DNA of 43,618 nt from Planctomycetales bacterium (GTDB taxonomy: Bacteria; Planctomycetota; Planctomycetia; Isosphaerales; Isosphaeraceae), in the NCBI GenBank assembly GCA_027449865.1, contig DAIDKV010000185.1:1-43618 (forward strand). The letters run 5' to 3'. The translations under genes and the position numbers were made by a program. This document shows, piece after piece, positions 9,577-17,344 of the stretch. Below the pieces are notes generated by a model. It had not been told where the DNA came from. It did not search any database and worked only from the letters and a program-made list of their open reading frames with translations. Within the stretch, counting starts at the first letter, position 1, and every line of letters begins with the position of its first letter.

Positions 9577-10279
9577 TCGAATCCTCCGCCCCTACGATCG
9601 CGAAGGTGAGGCTACTGTCCCTCGACGAGAAGTAGTTCCGCACCGTCTCCGCTTTCTGGAGAGCCCTCTCGCACTGCTCCAGCAAAAGTCGAAGGTCGAG
9701 GGCATCCAGGGCGATGCTCAGGCTCTGGGAGTGGCCGGCATTCAGAAGATTCATCCTCAAAGTGAAGGCGACAACCGCACCCTCGACCTCGTCTCCGTCC
9801 TCGTTGAAGACCGGCCTCACGTCGGTCATGATGCGTGAAAACTGGAGCAGGTTCGCATACTCATAAGCGATGTCGAGTGCCTTGACCGTCGTTCGCACCG
9901 GCTTGGTGCTGAGCATTTCGACGAGCGGGGGCCGAATCCGGTCCCAACGTTCGATCTTCGCCGGTTCGGAGGCCCACGCCGCCTTAAGGTCCGCCCGGAT
10001 CGCGTCCAGATAGGATTCGATCTCGGTCATCCCGCGCGAGACAACGGTCCCCATGCCCATCAGGATATTGGCGAGGGCCTTGATCGCATTCCCTTCTTCA
10101 GACCGCTTTTCCGACGTCAGGGCGTTCCCGATCAGATCTCGGAGGCCCGAGGGGCTCACCGGAAACTGTCTTACCGCCTTGAGTCGACGGAGAATCTTCG
10201 CGAAATCCCGGGGATCGAGACTGAGTATGCGGTCGAAATGAGAGACCTGCTCTCCTGTAAGAATCGATCGCTCGGACAT
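9563..10279 (-). CDS. Helical protein with COMM-domain-like C-terminus, first gene of operon
   Basis: A 238-residue protein. The N-terminal about 140 residues are helical (SLDPRDFAKILRRLKAV, then LRDLIGNALTS and KALANILMGMG). The C-terminal about 70 residues read IMTDVRPVF, then VVAFTLRMNLL, SLSIALDALDLRLLLEQCE and RALQKAETVRNYF. This order (helical block, a D-x-R strand, two more strands, then a Leu-rich helix) is the layout of eukaryotic COMMD proteins. The resemblance is by eye and may be convergent. It lacks a signal peptide and membrane segments. The gene overlaps its downstream partner by 14 bp. The promoter must lie in 10280-10666. Confidence 0.75.
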   Translation of the reverse strand: MSERSILTGEQVSHFDRILSLDPRDFAKILRRLKAVRQFPVSPSGLRDLIGNALTSEKRSEEGNAIKALANILMGMGTVVSRGMTEIESYLDAIRADLKAAWASEPAKIERWDRIRPPLVEMLSTKPVRTTVKALDIAYEYANLLQFSRIMTDVRPVFNEDGDEVEGAVVAFTLRMNLLNAGHSQSLSIALDALDLRLLLEQCERALQKAETVRNYFSSRDSSLTFAIVGAEDSNESD

Positions 10280-10666
10280 GAGTTTCCAGTCCTACCTGAT
10301 GGCCACCGGCTTGGACCTAGTGGTCAGGTACACAGACCAATCAGAGAGCGCGGCACCGAACCACAACTTATTGCTAATAAGCAAGATAGATACTTCGCCC
10401 GGAACCGTGCAACTCCCTACCGAGGCCCGACAGCGAAATTCAACACGATCTCGATGGCGCTGTCGAGAGCTAAGTTCCATCCTACACGGGGCTAATATCC
10501 TGCCATCTTCGCCGGGACTATTCCATTCGGCTCGACGGCCCTGGCCAGTTCCGCGCCCCGAGGCGCGGCGGATCGATCACCGCACACTCCCTTTCGACCC
10601 GTCGCCCGCCGGGCTACCATGAGACGGTCGAGAAATCGCGAGGGCGTCCAGCGGCGGAGTATCCAA
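10280..10666. other. Divergent intergenic region
   Basis: About 390 bp between the COMM-like operon (leftward) and the TIM-barrel gene (rightward), expected to hold both promoters. The stretch 10365-10480 is lower in GC than its surroundings. The overlapping short frames show no family signal and I see no strong repeat. Confidence 0.4.
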
Positions 10667-11620
10667 ATGCTCACATTGTCACGTCGGGAATTTCTTCAGG
10701 CAGCGGTCGCGGCCGGGTCGATGGCGGCGGCCGGATCGGCGGGCGCAGGCGGACGCTCGGGCCGGAAGATGACCATTGACCTTGTCTGTGGCAACCTCGG
10801 CGTCAGCGCCGATCCGCCGACCGCCGTCAAGCTGGCGATCGATCACGGCTTCGAGTCGGTCGCGCCCGACGCCGGATTCCTCGGCAAACTCTCCGACTCT
10901 CAGCTCGCCGAACTCATGGAAAATATGAAGGCGCACAACCTCGTCTGGGGCGCCTCGGGGCTCGCGGTCGATTTCCGGGCCGATGAGGCCACCTTCCGCG
11001 CCGGGATGCAAAAGCTCCCCGCCTTTGCCGATGCCCTCAAGCGCGCCGGGGCCTCGCGGGTCGGGACGTGGATCAGTCCCGCCCACGGAAAGCTTCCCTA
11101 CGTCGCCAACTTCCGACGCCACGCCGGACGGCTCCGCGAGGTCGCCTCGGTGCTCGGCGATCGTGGGATCCGGTTCGGGCTGGAGTACGTCGGGCCGAAG
11201 ACCTCGTGGACCGCCTCGCGATACCCGTTCATCCACACGATGGGCGAGATGCGCGAGCTGATCGCCGAGATCGACCGCAAGAACGTCGGCCTGGTGCTCG
11301 ATAGCTGGCACTGGTACACCGCCGGCGAGACCCCGGCCGAGATCCGCGGCCTGACCAACGCCGACGTCGTCGCCTGCGACCTCAACGACGCTCCTCGCTT
11401 CATCCCCGTCGATCAGCAGCGGGACCTCGTTCGCGAGCTGCCCGCCTCGACCGGCGTGATCGACGTGAAGGGCTTCCTCGCGGCGCTCTCGGCGATCGGC
11501 TACGACGGACCCGTCCGCGCCGAGCCGTTCAACGCGGCGCTCCGGACGCTCCCCCCGGCCGAGGCCGTCGCCGCGACCGCCCGGGCCATGAAGCGGGCCT
11601 TCGCGACCCTGGAGGGTTGA
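10667..11620 (+). CDS. Tat-exported TIM-barrel protein (sugar phosphate isomerase/epimerase-like)
   Basis: I chose ATG at 10667, which gives 317 residues beginning with a twin-arginine signal (SRREFLQAA followed by an Ala-rich core); the frame itself opens at 10619. The mature protein has the AP-endonuclease-2/xylose isomerase-like barrel pattern: repeated strand-loop units such as RFGLEYVG, NVGLVLDSWHWY (metal-ligand region), VVACDLND and the C-terminal VRAEPFN. This superfamily isomerises or epimerises sugars or opens abasic sites; Tat-exported members in planctomycetes are usually linked to sugar metabolism, but the substrate is unknown. The gene is followed 129 bp later by a lipoprotein gene. 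Confidence 0.88.
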   Translation: MLTLSRREFLQAAVAAGSMAAAGSAGAGGRSGRKMTIDLVCGNLGVSADPPTAVKLAIDHGFESVAPDAGFLGKLSDSQLAELMENMKAHNLVWGASGLAVDFRADEATFRAGMQKLPAFADALKRAGASRVGTWISPAHGKLPYVANFRRHAGRLREVASVLGDRGIRFGLEYVGPKTSWTASRYPFIHTMGEMRELIAEIDRKNVGLVLDSWHWYTAGETPAEIRGLTNADVVACDLNDAPRFIPVDQQRDLVRELPASTGVIDVKGFLAALSAIGYDGPVRAEPFNAALRTLPPAEAVAATARAMKRAFATLEG

Positions 11621-11749
11621 CCCCGACCCGTTCGGGCCGGGACCTCATCGCCTTCCGCGCACCGGACGGATATCCTAAACGGATCGGCGAATCGACGAAC
11701 CCAGGGATGGACCGGGGTCGTTCGGAAATCTCCAACCAGGACTCCCACC

Positions 11750-12256
11750 ATGTTGCCTTCCCTCCGCCTGCCTGCCCTCGCCCTGGTCTTCGCGACGCCC
11801 ATGTTGCTCCTCGTCGGCTGTGAGGAGGAGAAGAAGCCGGCCAAGCCCAAGATCCAGGCGCGCGAGACCCTCCACAAGACGACCCAGGATGTCCGCGAGC
11901 TGGAAAAGGAGCTCGCCAACGGGGCCATCCTCGCCCCCACTGAGATCGAGGTGGCCGACCCGCTTACCCAGAGCGCCGCCGCCTACCGCACCAGCGTGGG
12001 CAAGATCGCCAGGATGAAGGTCAAGATGGACATGGATCAGTATGAGGCGCTCAACGGCGAGAAGCCCAAGACCTATGAGGAATTCATGGAGGTGATCATC
12101 AAGAAGGGCCGGGCCGACGGCATCCAGCTTCCGATGCTCCCCTATTACCAGGAATACGCCTACGACGCCAAGAACAAGGAGCTGGTCGTCATCGAGTATC
12201 CCGCGAAGAAGAAGGCGATGCAGGAGCAGACCGACCGGGAGATGGGTCGAAAATGA
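11750..12256 (+). CDS. Hypothetical lipoprotein, 168 residues
   Basis: The N-terminus is a signal with a lipobox ending LLLVGC (Cys at about residue 24), then an acidic-basic stretch EEEKKPAKPK. The mature part has a helix rich in Glu/Lys (TQDVRELEKELANG) and a segment MDQYEALNGEKPKTYEEFMEVIIKKG. That segment resembles sequences in planctomycete proteins related to pseudopilin/GspG-like C-terminal regions. It is probably anchored in a cell-envelope membrane. Function unknown. It lies between the TIM-barrel gene and HicBA on the same strand. Confidence 0.75.
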   Translation: MLPSLRLPALALVFATPMLLLVGCEEEKKPAKPKIQARETLHKTTQDVRELEKELANGAILAPTEIEVADPLTQSAAAYRTSVGKIARMKVKMDMDQYEALNGEKPKTYEEFMEVIIKKGRADGIQLPMLPYYQEYAYDAKNKELVVIEYPAKKKAMQEQTDREMGRK

Positions 12257-12328
12257 GAATCCCCAGCTCGAAATCCGGCGGGAATCACCCGGGGGCGGGT
12301 CCGCCGAGGCCGTGAAAGGAGGACGAGG

Positions 12329-12541
12329 ATGAGGTTCCGTGTGACCATCCAGCAGGATGAGGACGGCGTCTTCGTGGCCGAAGTCCCGGTCCTGCCAGGT
12401 TGCCTGTCTCAGGGGCGGACCCGGTCGGAGGTGATCGAGAACATCAAGGAAGCGATCGGGGCCTACCTGGAGAGCCTGAACGCCCACTCCGAGCCGATCC
12501 CATCGCCGATCTCCGAGGAGATCGTGGAGGTCGCTCTTTGA
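12329..12541 (+). CDS. hicB: HicB-family antitoxin
   Basis: A 70-residue protein with a GAAAGGAGGACGAGG Shine-Dalgarno just before ATG. The partial RNase H-like fold of HicB is clear: FRVTIQQDEDGVFVAEVPVL, then PGCLSQGRT and the helix EVIENIKEAIGAYLESL. HicB neutralises HicA and often represses its own operon. This short form lacks a separate C-terminal DNA-binding domain, as in many HicB proteins encoded before hicA. The stop overlaps the TTG start of hicA, which implies coupled translation. Confidence 0.93.
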   Translation: MRFRVTIQQDEDGVFVAEVPVLPGCLSQGRTRSEVIENIKEAIGAYLESLNAHSEPIPSPISEEIVEVAL

Positions 12542-12762
12542 GTTTCTTGCCGCTCATTTCGGGGCGGGAGGTCATCAGCGCGTTGGAGAAGATCGGCTAT
12601 GGGGTCGACCACCAACGGGGCAGTCACGTCGTGCTTCGTCATGGCGATCCTCCTCATCGGCGGCTTACCGTCCCCGACCACAACGAGGTGGCGAAGGGGA
12701 CACTGAGAGCGATCATCCGACAGGCCGGCCTGACCGTCGAGGAGTTCAAGACATTGCTCTGA
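12538..12762 (+). CDS. hicA: HicA-family mRNA interferase toxin
   Basis: A 74-residue protein whose only sensible start is TTG at 12538, overlapping the hicB stop (TTGA). It has the double-stranded RNA-binding-like HicA fold: SGREVISALEKIGYGVD, the catalytic RGSHVVLRH (His30 from this start), then LTVPDHNEVAKGTLRAIIRQ and the end TVEEFKTLL. HicA cleaves mRNA when free of HicB. All recognisable residues are present and the frame is intact, unlike the two other toxin loci in this window. ORF callers that require ATG would miss or mis-start it. Confidence 0.9.
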   Translation: MSFLPLISGREVISALEKIGYGVDHQRGSHVVLRHGDPPHRRLTVPDHNEVAKGTLRAIIRQAGLTVEEFKTLL

Positions 12763-12795
12763 CGACCATCGGGCCGCGTCCCGGCGCCCGGCCGA

Positions 12796-15504
12796 TCAGG
12801 ACGCGGCCTCGACTCCGATCGCCTTCCCGGCTTCCGACGTCCGGGCCGCCCGTCGGTTCAGGGCCCAGAGCGCCAGCCCGCAGGCGATCAGGCCGAGGGC
12901 GACGAGGATCTCGTCCCAGTAGGCGAGCCAGTCGAGTCGGACCCAGGCCGCCGACTCCCAACCGCTCGACATCACGGCCAGAGGTCGAACCACCGCCTCG
13001 ATCGTGCTCAGCTCGATGCCGATGGGGCCCAGGCCCATCAAGTATGGTCCGATCACCATCGGGACGAGTGCGATCGCAATGCCCATCATGGTGGCCCGCC
13101 GGCGTCGGCGGCACGCCAGGCCCACCGCCGCGCCAAATTGAACGATCGCCGCGCCGTGGGCCAGGATCGTTGCGAACAACAGCACGGCCAGGCCCAGCCG
13201 ATCGATCCGGGCAGGGGGGCGGTTGGTGTCGTACCGGGCGATTTCCTCCGCGGTCGCCAGGCGGTAGGACGGGATCCCCTTCGCGTCGATCGTGGTCACG
13301 TAGACGTCCGAGGTGCCTGAGTTTGTCCAGATCTGCTGGGACGTGCCACTGCTTCCGGGTGGCGTCGGTATGACCCTCGTATCGATCCAGATGCGCACTG
13401 GCGCCACAACCAGCGCCACCGCGATCAGCACCGGCCCGATCGCCAGCAGCAGGACCATCCGAAACGCCTCCCACCATCGGACGAGGTACGACCGGCGGTC
13501 GAAGACCTCGGCCGACTCGCGCGAGGTCGAGCGCGCCGCCATCGCCGAGGCCAGCACTAGCCCGACCGCCATCCCGAACGCCGCCAGGGTGATCCCGGGC
13601 CCTCCGCCGGAGTAGGGGTGCCGGAATGCCCCTCGCCACGCGGCCACCGACCCGATGACGCCGCCCGCCTCCATCATCACCGCCAGCACGAGCAGGACGT
13701 CGCCGAACGTCGACCGACGGACGGGGCGGTCGGGGATCCGGCCGAGGCAGTCGTCGAACGTCCGGATCGTCAGCCAGACCAGCCCCAGCGCCAGGATCAG
13801 GCACTCGACATCCCAGAACAGGATCCAGCCGAACGGCATCCGGTTGTAGAACATGTCCCGGCTCAGCCATTCCAGAATCTGGGCGAGGGCGACGATCGGC
13901 GAGAGGGACGCTAGGCTATCGCCACCCGCTCCTGTCCTCGTGGTCGAGAGCAGGATCGGCCAGCCGCCGCCGATCGCCAGCGTGAAGCCGAGGCTGATCG
14001 CGATCGCGCGCCCCTGCCGCGCCACCCAGACGGCCGACGCCAGCCCGACGCTCGCGATCAGGGCGCCGTGGATCAAAATCGTCGCGACCGCCAGCCCGGC
14101 CAGACCGAGCCGCATCCCGAGACCGAACTCGCCGTACGGCCAGACCGACAGTCCCGGCGGGAGGACCCTCGCCGGCCGACCGGCCGTCGCCAGGGCCAGG
14201 GCGAACACCGAGGGCCCGATCAGCAGCAGAAGGAGCGGCCGCAGCGCGCCGAGCCACTTGCCGATCACGATCGTCGCGGACGACATCGGCGTGGCGGTCA
14301 GCAGGTCGAGGCTCCCTCGCTGCCGCTCCTCGGCCATCGACGTCGGTGCTGACGCCGCAAGCATCAGCCCGCCGAAGGTCAGCAGGATGAACGTGCCGAA
14401 GATTCCAGGGATGATTTGATCGCGGCTTGCGCCCGATCCGTAGGGGTCGAGGCCGAGGACCCAGGCGGCCACGGCGCTGTAAATGCAGGCCATCCAGGCG
14501 GCCACGGCGCTGTAAATGCAGGCCATGGTCGTCGAGCCGCCGACCAGGACGACCAGGATCAGCAGCCATCGCGAGACGCGCATCCGGTGCCACTCTCGCC
14601 AGAAGACGGGATTGCCGTCGAGCGAGGGGCCGGGCAGCATCCGGACCGCCCGCGCCAGCAGCCCGGGCCCGACCCGCTTCGACGGCCGGCCCTCGCCGAC
14701 GATCCCCTTGCGCGCCACCGGCCGCATCCGCCAGATCGCCAGCAACACCAGCGCGACCGAGAGCCCGAGCGCCGAGCCGAACGTGCCGAGGTAGTCCTCG
14801 ATTGTCAGCTTGCCCGGCCTCGCATACGGGGCATAGGCGATGTAATAGGGGTCGAGCCAGAGCGTCCATTCGGGCGGTCGGCCGATGATCGAGCCGGGGT
14901 AGGTCGAAATCCCGTACCAGATCGGCCAGAGGAGCAGGGCGGCCATCCAGAAGGTGTAAACAACCATCACGACCTCGTGCGACTTCCGCGCCCAGACCGA
15001 GAGCGTGATCGCCATCGAGCAGCCGACCAGCGCCACGGCGATCAGCACCGCAAACGCCAGCACCAGCGCCATCGGGTCGATCCCGCCGAGCAGCGAGCTG
15101 ATCGCGAGGATCGGCCACGAGCAGGCGACCAGCCCGAGGACCGGCAACATCCGCGCCGCGAGCTTCCCGAGGACAATCTCGACATCGGATAAATCGGTGA
15201 CGAGCATGTGCGCGAGCGTCCCGCGCGCCCGATCGACGCAGATCGCCCCGGCCGTCGCCGCCGGCGCCGCGAGCATCACGAGCGTGATCTCGACGCCGAT
15301 GATCCCGTAGAAGAGCGACTCGCCGATCGCCGCGTATTCCCGCCACGACATCGAATTGTCAGACGACCATGTTCGTGACGAAACGACCGTGAAGATGGCA
15401 ACGCACAACATCGCGCCGCCGAAGGCCCGGACGGCGTAGGTCTGCCATCGCCGGGACGCCACGAGGCCATCATAAACGAAGACCGGCCCCAGACCCCATC
15501 GCAT
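12796..15504 (-). CDS. Fused ABC-2-type transporter permease, about 902 residues
   Basis: A large membrane protein with two permease halves. The first has hydrophobic segments from about residues 20-50 to about 260; the second starts near PGPSLDGNPVFWREWHRM and has many more segments to the C-terminus. ABC-2 motifs are visible: MSWREYAAIGE, ARGTLAHMLVTDLSDVEIVLGKL in the first half and the second-half equivalent AEERQRGSLDLLTATPMSSA. These ER.RGTL/LL.T segments are typical of permeases that move lipids, drugs or polymers. The expected ATPase gene is not adjacent. An in-frame 33-bp tandem duplication (14461-14526) doubles 11 residues around ACIYSAVAAW. I chose the internal ATG at 15504; a GTG six bases upstream is the alternative. 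Confidence 0.88.
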   Translation of the reverse strand: MRWGLGPVFVYDGLVASRRWQTYAVRAFGGAMLCVAIFTVVSSRTWSSDNSMSWREYAAIGESLFYGIIGVEITLVMLAAPAATAGAICVDRARGTLAHMLVTDLSDVEIVLGKLAARMLPVLGLVACSWPILAISSLLGGIDPMALVLAFAVLIAVALVGCSMAITLSVWARKSHEVVMVVYTFWMAALLLWPIWYGISTYPGSIIGRPPEWTLWLDPYYIAYAPYARPGKLTIEDYLGTFGSALGLSVALVLLAIWRMRPVARKGIVGEGRPSKRVGPGLLARAVRMLPGPSLDGNPVFWREWHRMRVSRWLLILVVLVGGSTTMACIYSAVAAWMACIYSAVAAWVLGLDPYGSGASRDQIIPGIFGTFILLTFGGLMLAASAPTSMAEERQRGSLDLLTATPMSSATIVIGKWLGALRPLLLLLIGPSVFALALATAGRPARVLPPGLSVWPYGEFGLGMRLGLAGLAVATILIHGALIASVGLASAVWVARQGRAIAISLGFTLAIGGGWPILLSTTRTGAGGDSLASLSPIVALAQILEWLSRDMFYNRMPFGWILFWDVECLILALGLVWLTIRTFDDCLGRIPDRPVRRSTFGDVLLVLAVMMEAGGVIGSVAAWRGAFRHPYSGGGPGITLAAFGMAVGLVLASAMAARSTSRESAEVFDRRSYLVRWWEAFRMVLLLAIGPVLIAVALVVAPVRIWIDTRVIPTPPGSSGTSQQIWTNSGTSDVYVTTIDAKGIPSYRLATAEEIARYDTNRPPARIDRLGLAVLLFATILAHGAAIVQFGAAVGLACRRRRRATMMGIAIALVPMVIGPYLMGLGPIGIELSTIEAVVRPLAVMSSGWESAAWVRLDWLAYWDEILVALGLIACGLALWALNRRAARTSEAGKAIGVEAAS
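14461..14526. repeat. Perfect 33-bp tandem duplication inside the ABC permease gene
   Basis: Positions 14461-14493 and 14494-14526 are identical. Being 33 bp, the duplication stays in frame and repeats 11 residues (MACIYSAVAAW) in a predicted membrane segment. The identity indicates a recent slippage or an assembly artefact. Confidence 0.95.
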
Positions 15505-15541
15505 GACCACGGCCTCCCCTGGCTCGGTCCGCCGCCGGATG

Positions 15542-15695
15542 GTTTTCAGTTTTCGGTTTTCAGTTTTCGGTTTTCAGTTTTCAGTTTTCAGTTTTCAGTT
15601 TTCAGTTTTCAGTTTTCAGTTTTCAGTTTTCAGTTTTCAGTTTTCAGTTTTCAGTTTTCAGTTTTCAGTTTTCAGTTTTCGGTTTTCCGTTTTCC
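15542..15695. repeat. Heptanucleotide tandem array, GTTTTCA x about 22
   Basis: Twenty-two consecutive 7-bp units from 15542 to 15695. Most are GTTTTCA; the variants GTTTTCG and GTTTTCC occur at both ends of the array. The last units encode the C-terminus and stop codon of the four-helix-bundle gene on the minus strand. Four units of the same heptad in opposite orientation lie at 16069-16096, on the other side of that gene. Confidence 0.97.
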
Positions 15696-16049
15696 GTCCC
15701 GCGGTCGGCTGGCCAGCGAATGGGCGAGACTGGTGAGCATCTTCGAAATCGCCTTCAGCTCGGAGATCAGATGAAAAAATGGCTCATCTTCCAGCATCCC
15801 GATTCTCCTGGCGATGTAGAGTTGCGTGCGAAGCTCGGCGGCAGATCCGCGAGCGATCCGGAGAAACCTCTCGAAATCCCTACCGCCTCGCTCGGAACCT
15901 TCCGCGATGTTCGATGGTATCGATAAAGCCGCCCGCTGCATCTGATTCCGCAAGGCGAATTCACGGCTCTCCCTGAAGACCTCAAACACATAAACAGCGA
16001 CCTGGCATCCTCGCTTCCAGACCTCAAGGTCTTCGAACGAATGATACAT
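15672..16049 (-). CDS. Four-helix-bundle protein (S23/IVP family, Avd-like fold)
   Basis: A 125-residue protein from ATG at 16049. The family signature is clear: FEDLEVWKRGCQVAVYVFEV, then LRNQMQRAALSIPSNIAEGS, the ERGGRDFERFLRIARGSAAEL helix and a last helix ISELKAISKMLTSLAHSL. The family is named from proteins encoded in intervening sequences of bacterial 23S rRNA; it shares its fold with Avd, the accessory protein of diversity-generating retroelements. The role of free-standing members is unknown. The last codons (GKRKTEN and the TGA stop) are read from the heptad array. Inverted heptad arrays flank the gene, suggesting a mobile or replicating cassette. Confidence 0.92.
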   Translation of the reverse strand: MYHSFEDLEVWKRGCQVAVYVFEVFRESREFALRNQMQRAALSIPSNIAEGSERGGRDFERFLRIARGSAAELRTQLYIARRIGMLEDEPFFHLISELKAISKMLTSLAHSLASRPRDGKRKTEN

Positions 16050-16068
16050 GATTGCTCTCGTAAAGAGC

Positions 16069-16096
16069 CGAAAACTGAAAACTGAAAACTGAAAAC
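16069..16096. repeat. Short heptad array, TGAAAAC x 4, inverted relative to the array at 15542
   Basis: Four 7-bp units (CGAAAAC then three TGAAAAC), the reverse complement of the long array. It abuts the stop codon of the GlcE-like gene at 16097, so the cassette boundary is sharp on this side. Confidence 0.95.
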
Positions 16097-17344
16097 TCAG
16101 CCCACGAACCGCCCGGGATTCATCGCATGATGCGGATCGAGCGCCGCGCGAACACGGTCGGCGATCGCCCGGTCGGCCCTCGGCTCGCCCCAGACGCGGA
16201 GGCGTTCCTTCCAGTCGGTTGGGCATCGCGATAGGATCAGGTTGCCGCCGTCCTGGACCGCACGGGCGCGGAGCGGGGCGATGGCGGCGTCGGCGTTGTC
16301 GGGCGTCCAGTCGCCGAGGGCGTGGGCGCGGACGATCCCGTTCCCGGCGTGGGCCTGCGCTGCCCATCGCGAGGGATCGAGCGAGGAAACCATCGCCGCG
16401 ACTGACGACGGCCGGACGTTCGCCACGAACGAGAGCGGCCCGGGCGCCTCGGCCTGGAACGTGGTGAGTGCGTCCCAGAGGGCCAGCGCCGACGCGCCCT
16501 CGACGACCGCCCGATCCGTCACGCCGACCTCGGCGCCGAGGCGATCGAGCTGCCAGCGGACGGAATCGGCGTTGTCCTCGTAGCCGACGACCAGCGCCGG
16601 CGCCTCGGCCGGAAGCCCGGCGCCCGCGACCCGCCCGACGATCGCCGCGGCCGGAGCGTTCAAAAGCTCGATCGCGACCGGACGGGTCGACGAGGTATTC
16701 AGGGCGTCGAGCCGATCGGCGATCGCCGAGGGATCGGGCATCGGAACCCAGGCGATCGCGGTGGCCTCGGGCTTCGGCCGGACCTTCAGCGTGAGCTGCG
16801 CGATCACGCCGAGCGTCCCCATCGAGCCGGTCAAAAGCCGGGGAAAGTCGTAGCCGGCGACATTCTTGACGACCCGACCGCCGCCGTGCACGAGCGCTCC
16901 GTCGGACGTGACAAAGGCCACGCCGATGATCTGGTCGCGGGGCCGTCCCCATCCGAATCGGCGGGGGCCGGAGGTGTTCGTCGCGTAGATCGCGCCCAGG
17001 GTGGCGCGGTCGGGATCGGGAGCGTCGATCTGGAGCCGCTGGCCCTGGCCGTCGAGGAGACCTCGGAGCGCGGCGAGAGTCATGCCGGCCTCAATGGTGA
17101 TCGTCATGTCGGCGGCCGGGTAGTCGATCAGGCGGTCGAGCGACCGGGTATCGACGGCAACGCCCGGACGCCCGGGGATGCCGCCGTAGTCGAGCGAGGT
17201 TCCGCCGCCCTGGGGATAGATCGCCTGACCGGCGGCGACCTGGCCTCGGACAATCTCGCGGAGCGAATCCAGATCGGTGGGACGGAAGGCGGCGGTCGAC
17301 GATCGGCCGTCGCCGATCGGGGCGGGGGGCAAGGTCTCGGTCAA
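16097..17344 (-). CDS. glcE: FAD-binding oxidoreductase, GlcE-like glycolate oxidase subunit
   Basis: 415 residues from a TTG start at 17344 that overlaps the stop of the upstream gene (TTGA); no ATG lies near the expected N-terminus. FAD-binding type 4 motifs are visible: YPQGGGTSLDYGG near the N-terminus, then TLGAIYATNTSGPRRFGWG, and VVKNVAGYDFPRLLTGSMGTLGVI. The C-terminus, NPGRFVG, is typical. GlcE with GlcD and GlcF oxidises glycolate to glyoxylate; the partners are not in the window unless they lie elsewhere in the genome. Other FAD/lactate-type dehydrogenases remain possible. It is encoded immediately after an unknown protein with which it is translationally coupled. Confidence 0.85.
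   Translation of the reverse strand: MTETLPPAPIGDGRSSTAAFRPTDLDSLREIVRGQVAAGQAIYPQGGGTSLDYGGIPGRPGVAVDTRSLDRLIDYPAADMTITIEAGMTLAALRGLLDGQGQRLQIDAPDPDRATLGAIYATNTSGPRRFGWGRPRDQIIGVAFVTSDGALVHGGGRVVKNVAGYDFPRLLTGSMGTLGVIAQLTLKVRPKPEATAIAWVPMPDPSAIADRLDALNTSSTRPVAIELLNAPAAAIVGRVAGAGLPAEAPALVVGYEDNADSVRWQLDRLGAEVGVTDRAVVEGASALALWDALTTFQAEAPGPLSFVANVRPSSVAAMVSSLDPSRWAAQAHAGNGIVRAHALGDWTPDNADAAIAPLRARAVQDGGNLILSRCPTDWKERLRVWGEPRADRAIADRVRAALDPHHAMNPGRFVG

Noticed and set aside
15542-15695. CRISPR-like appearance
   Set aside because: The 7-bp units are contiguous with no unique spacers, so it is a tandem microsatellite-like array.
15503-15736. 77-residue frame with repeated FSFQFSV peptide
   Set aside because: It is only the translation of the heptad array in one frame, with no upstream gene signals.
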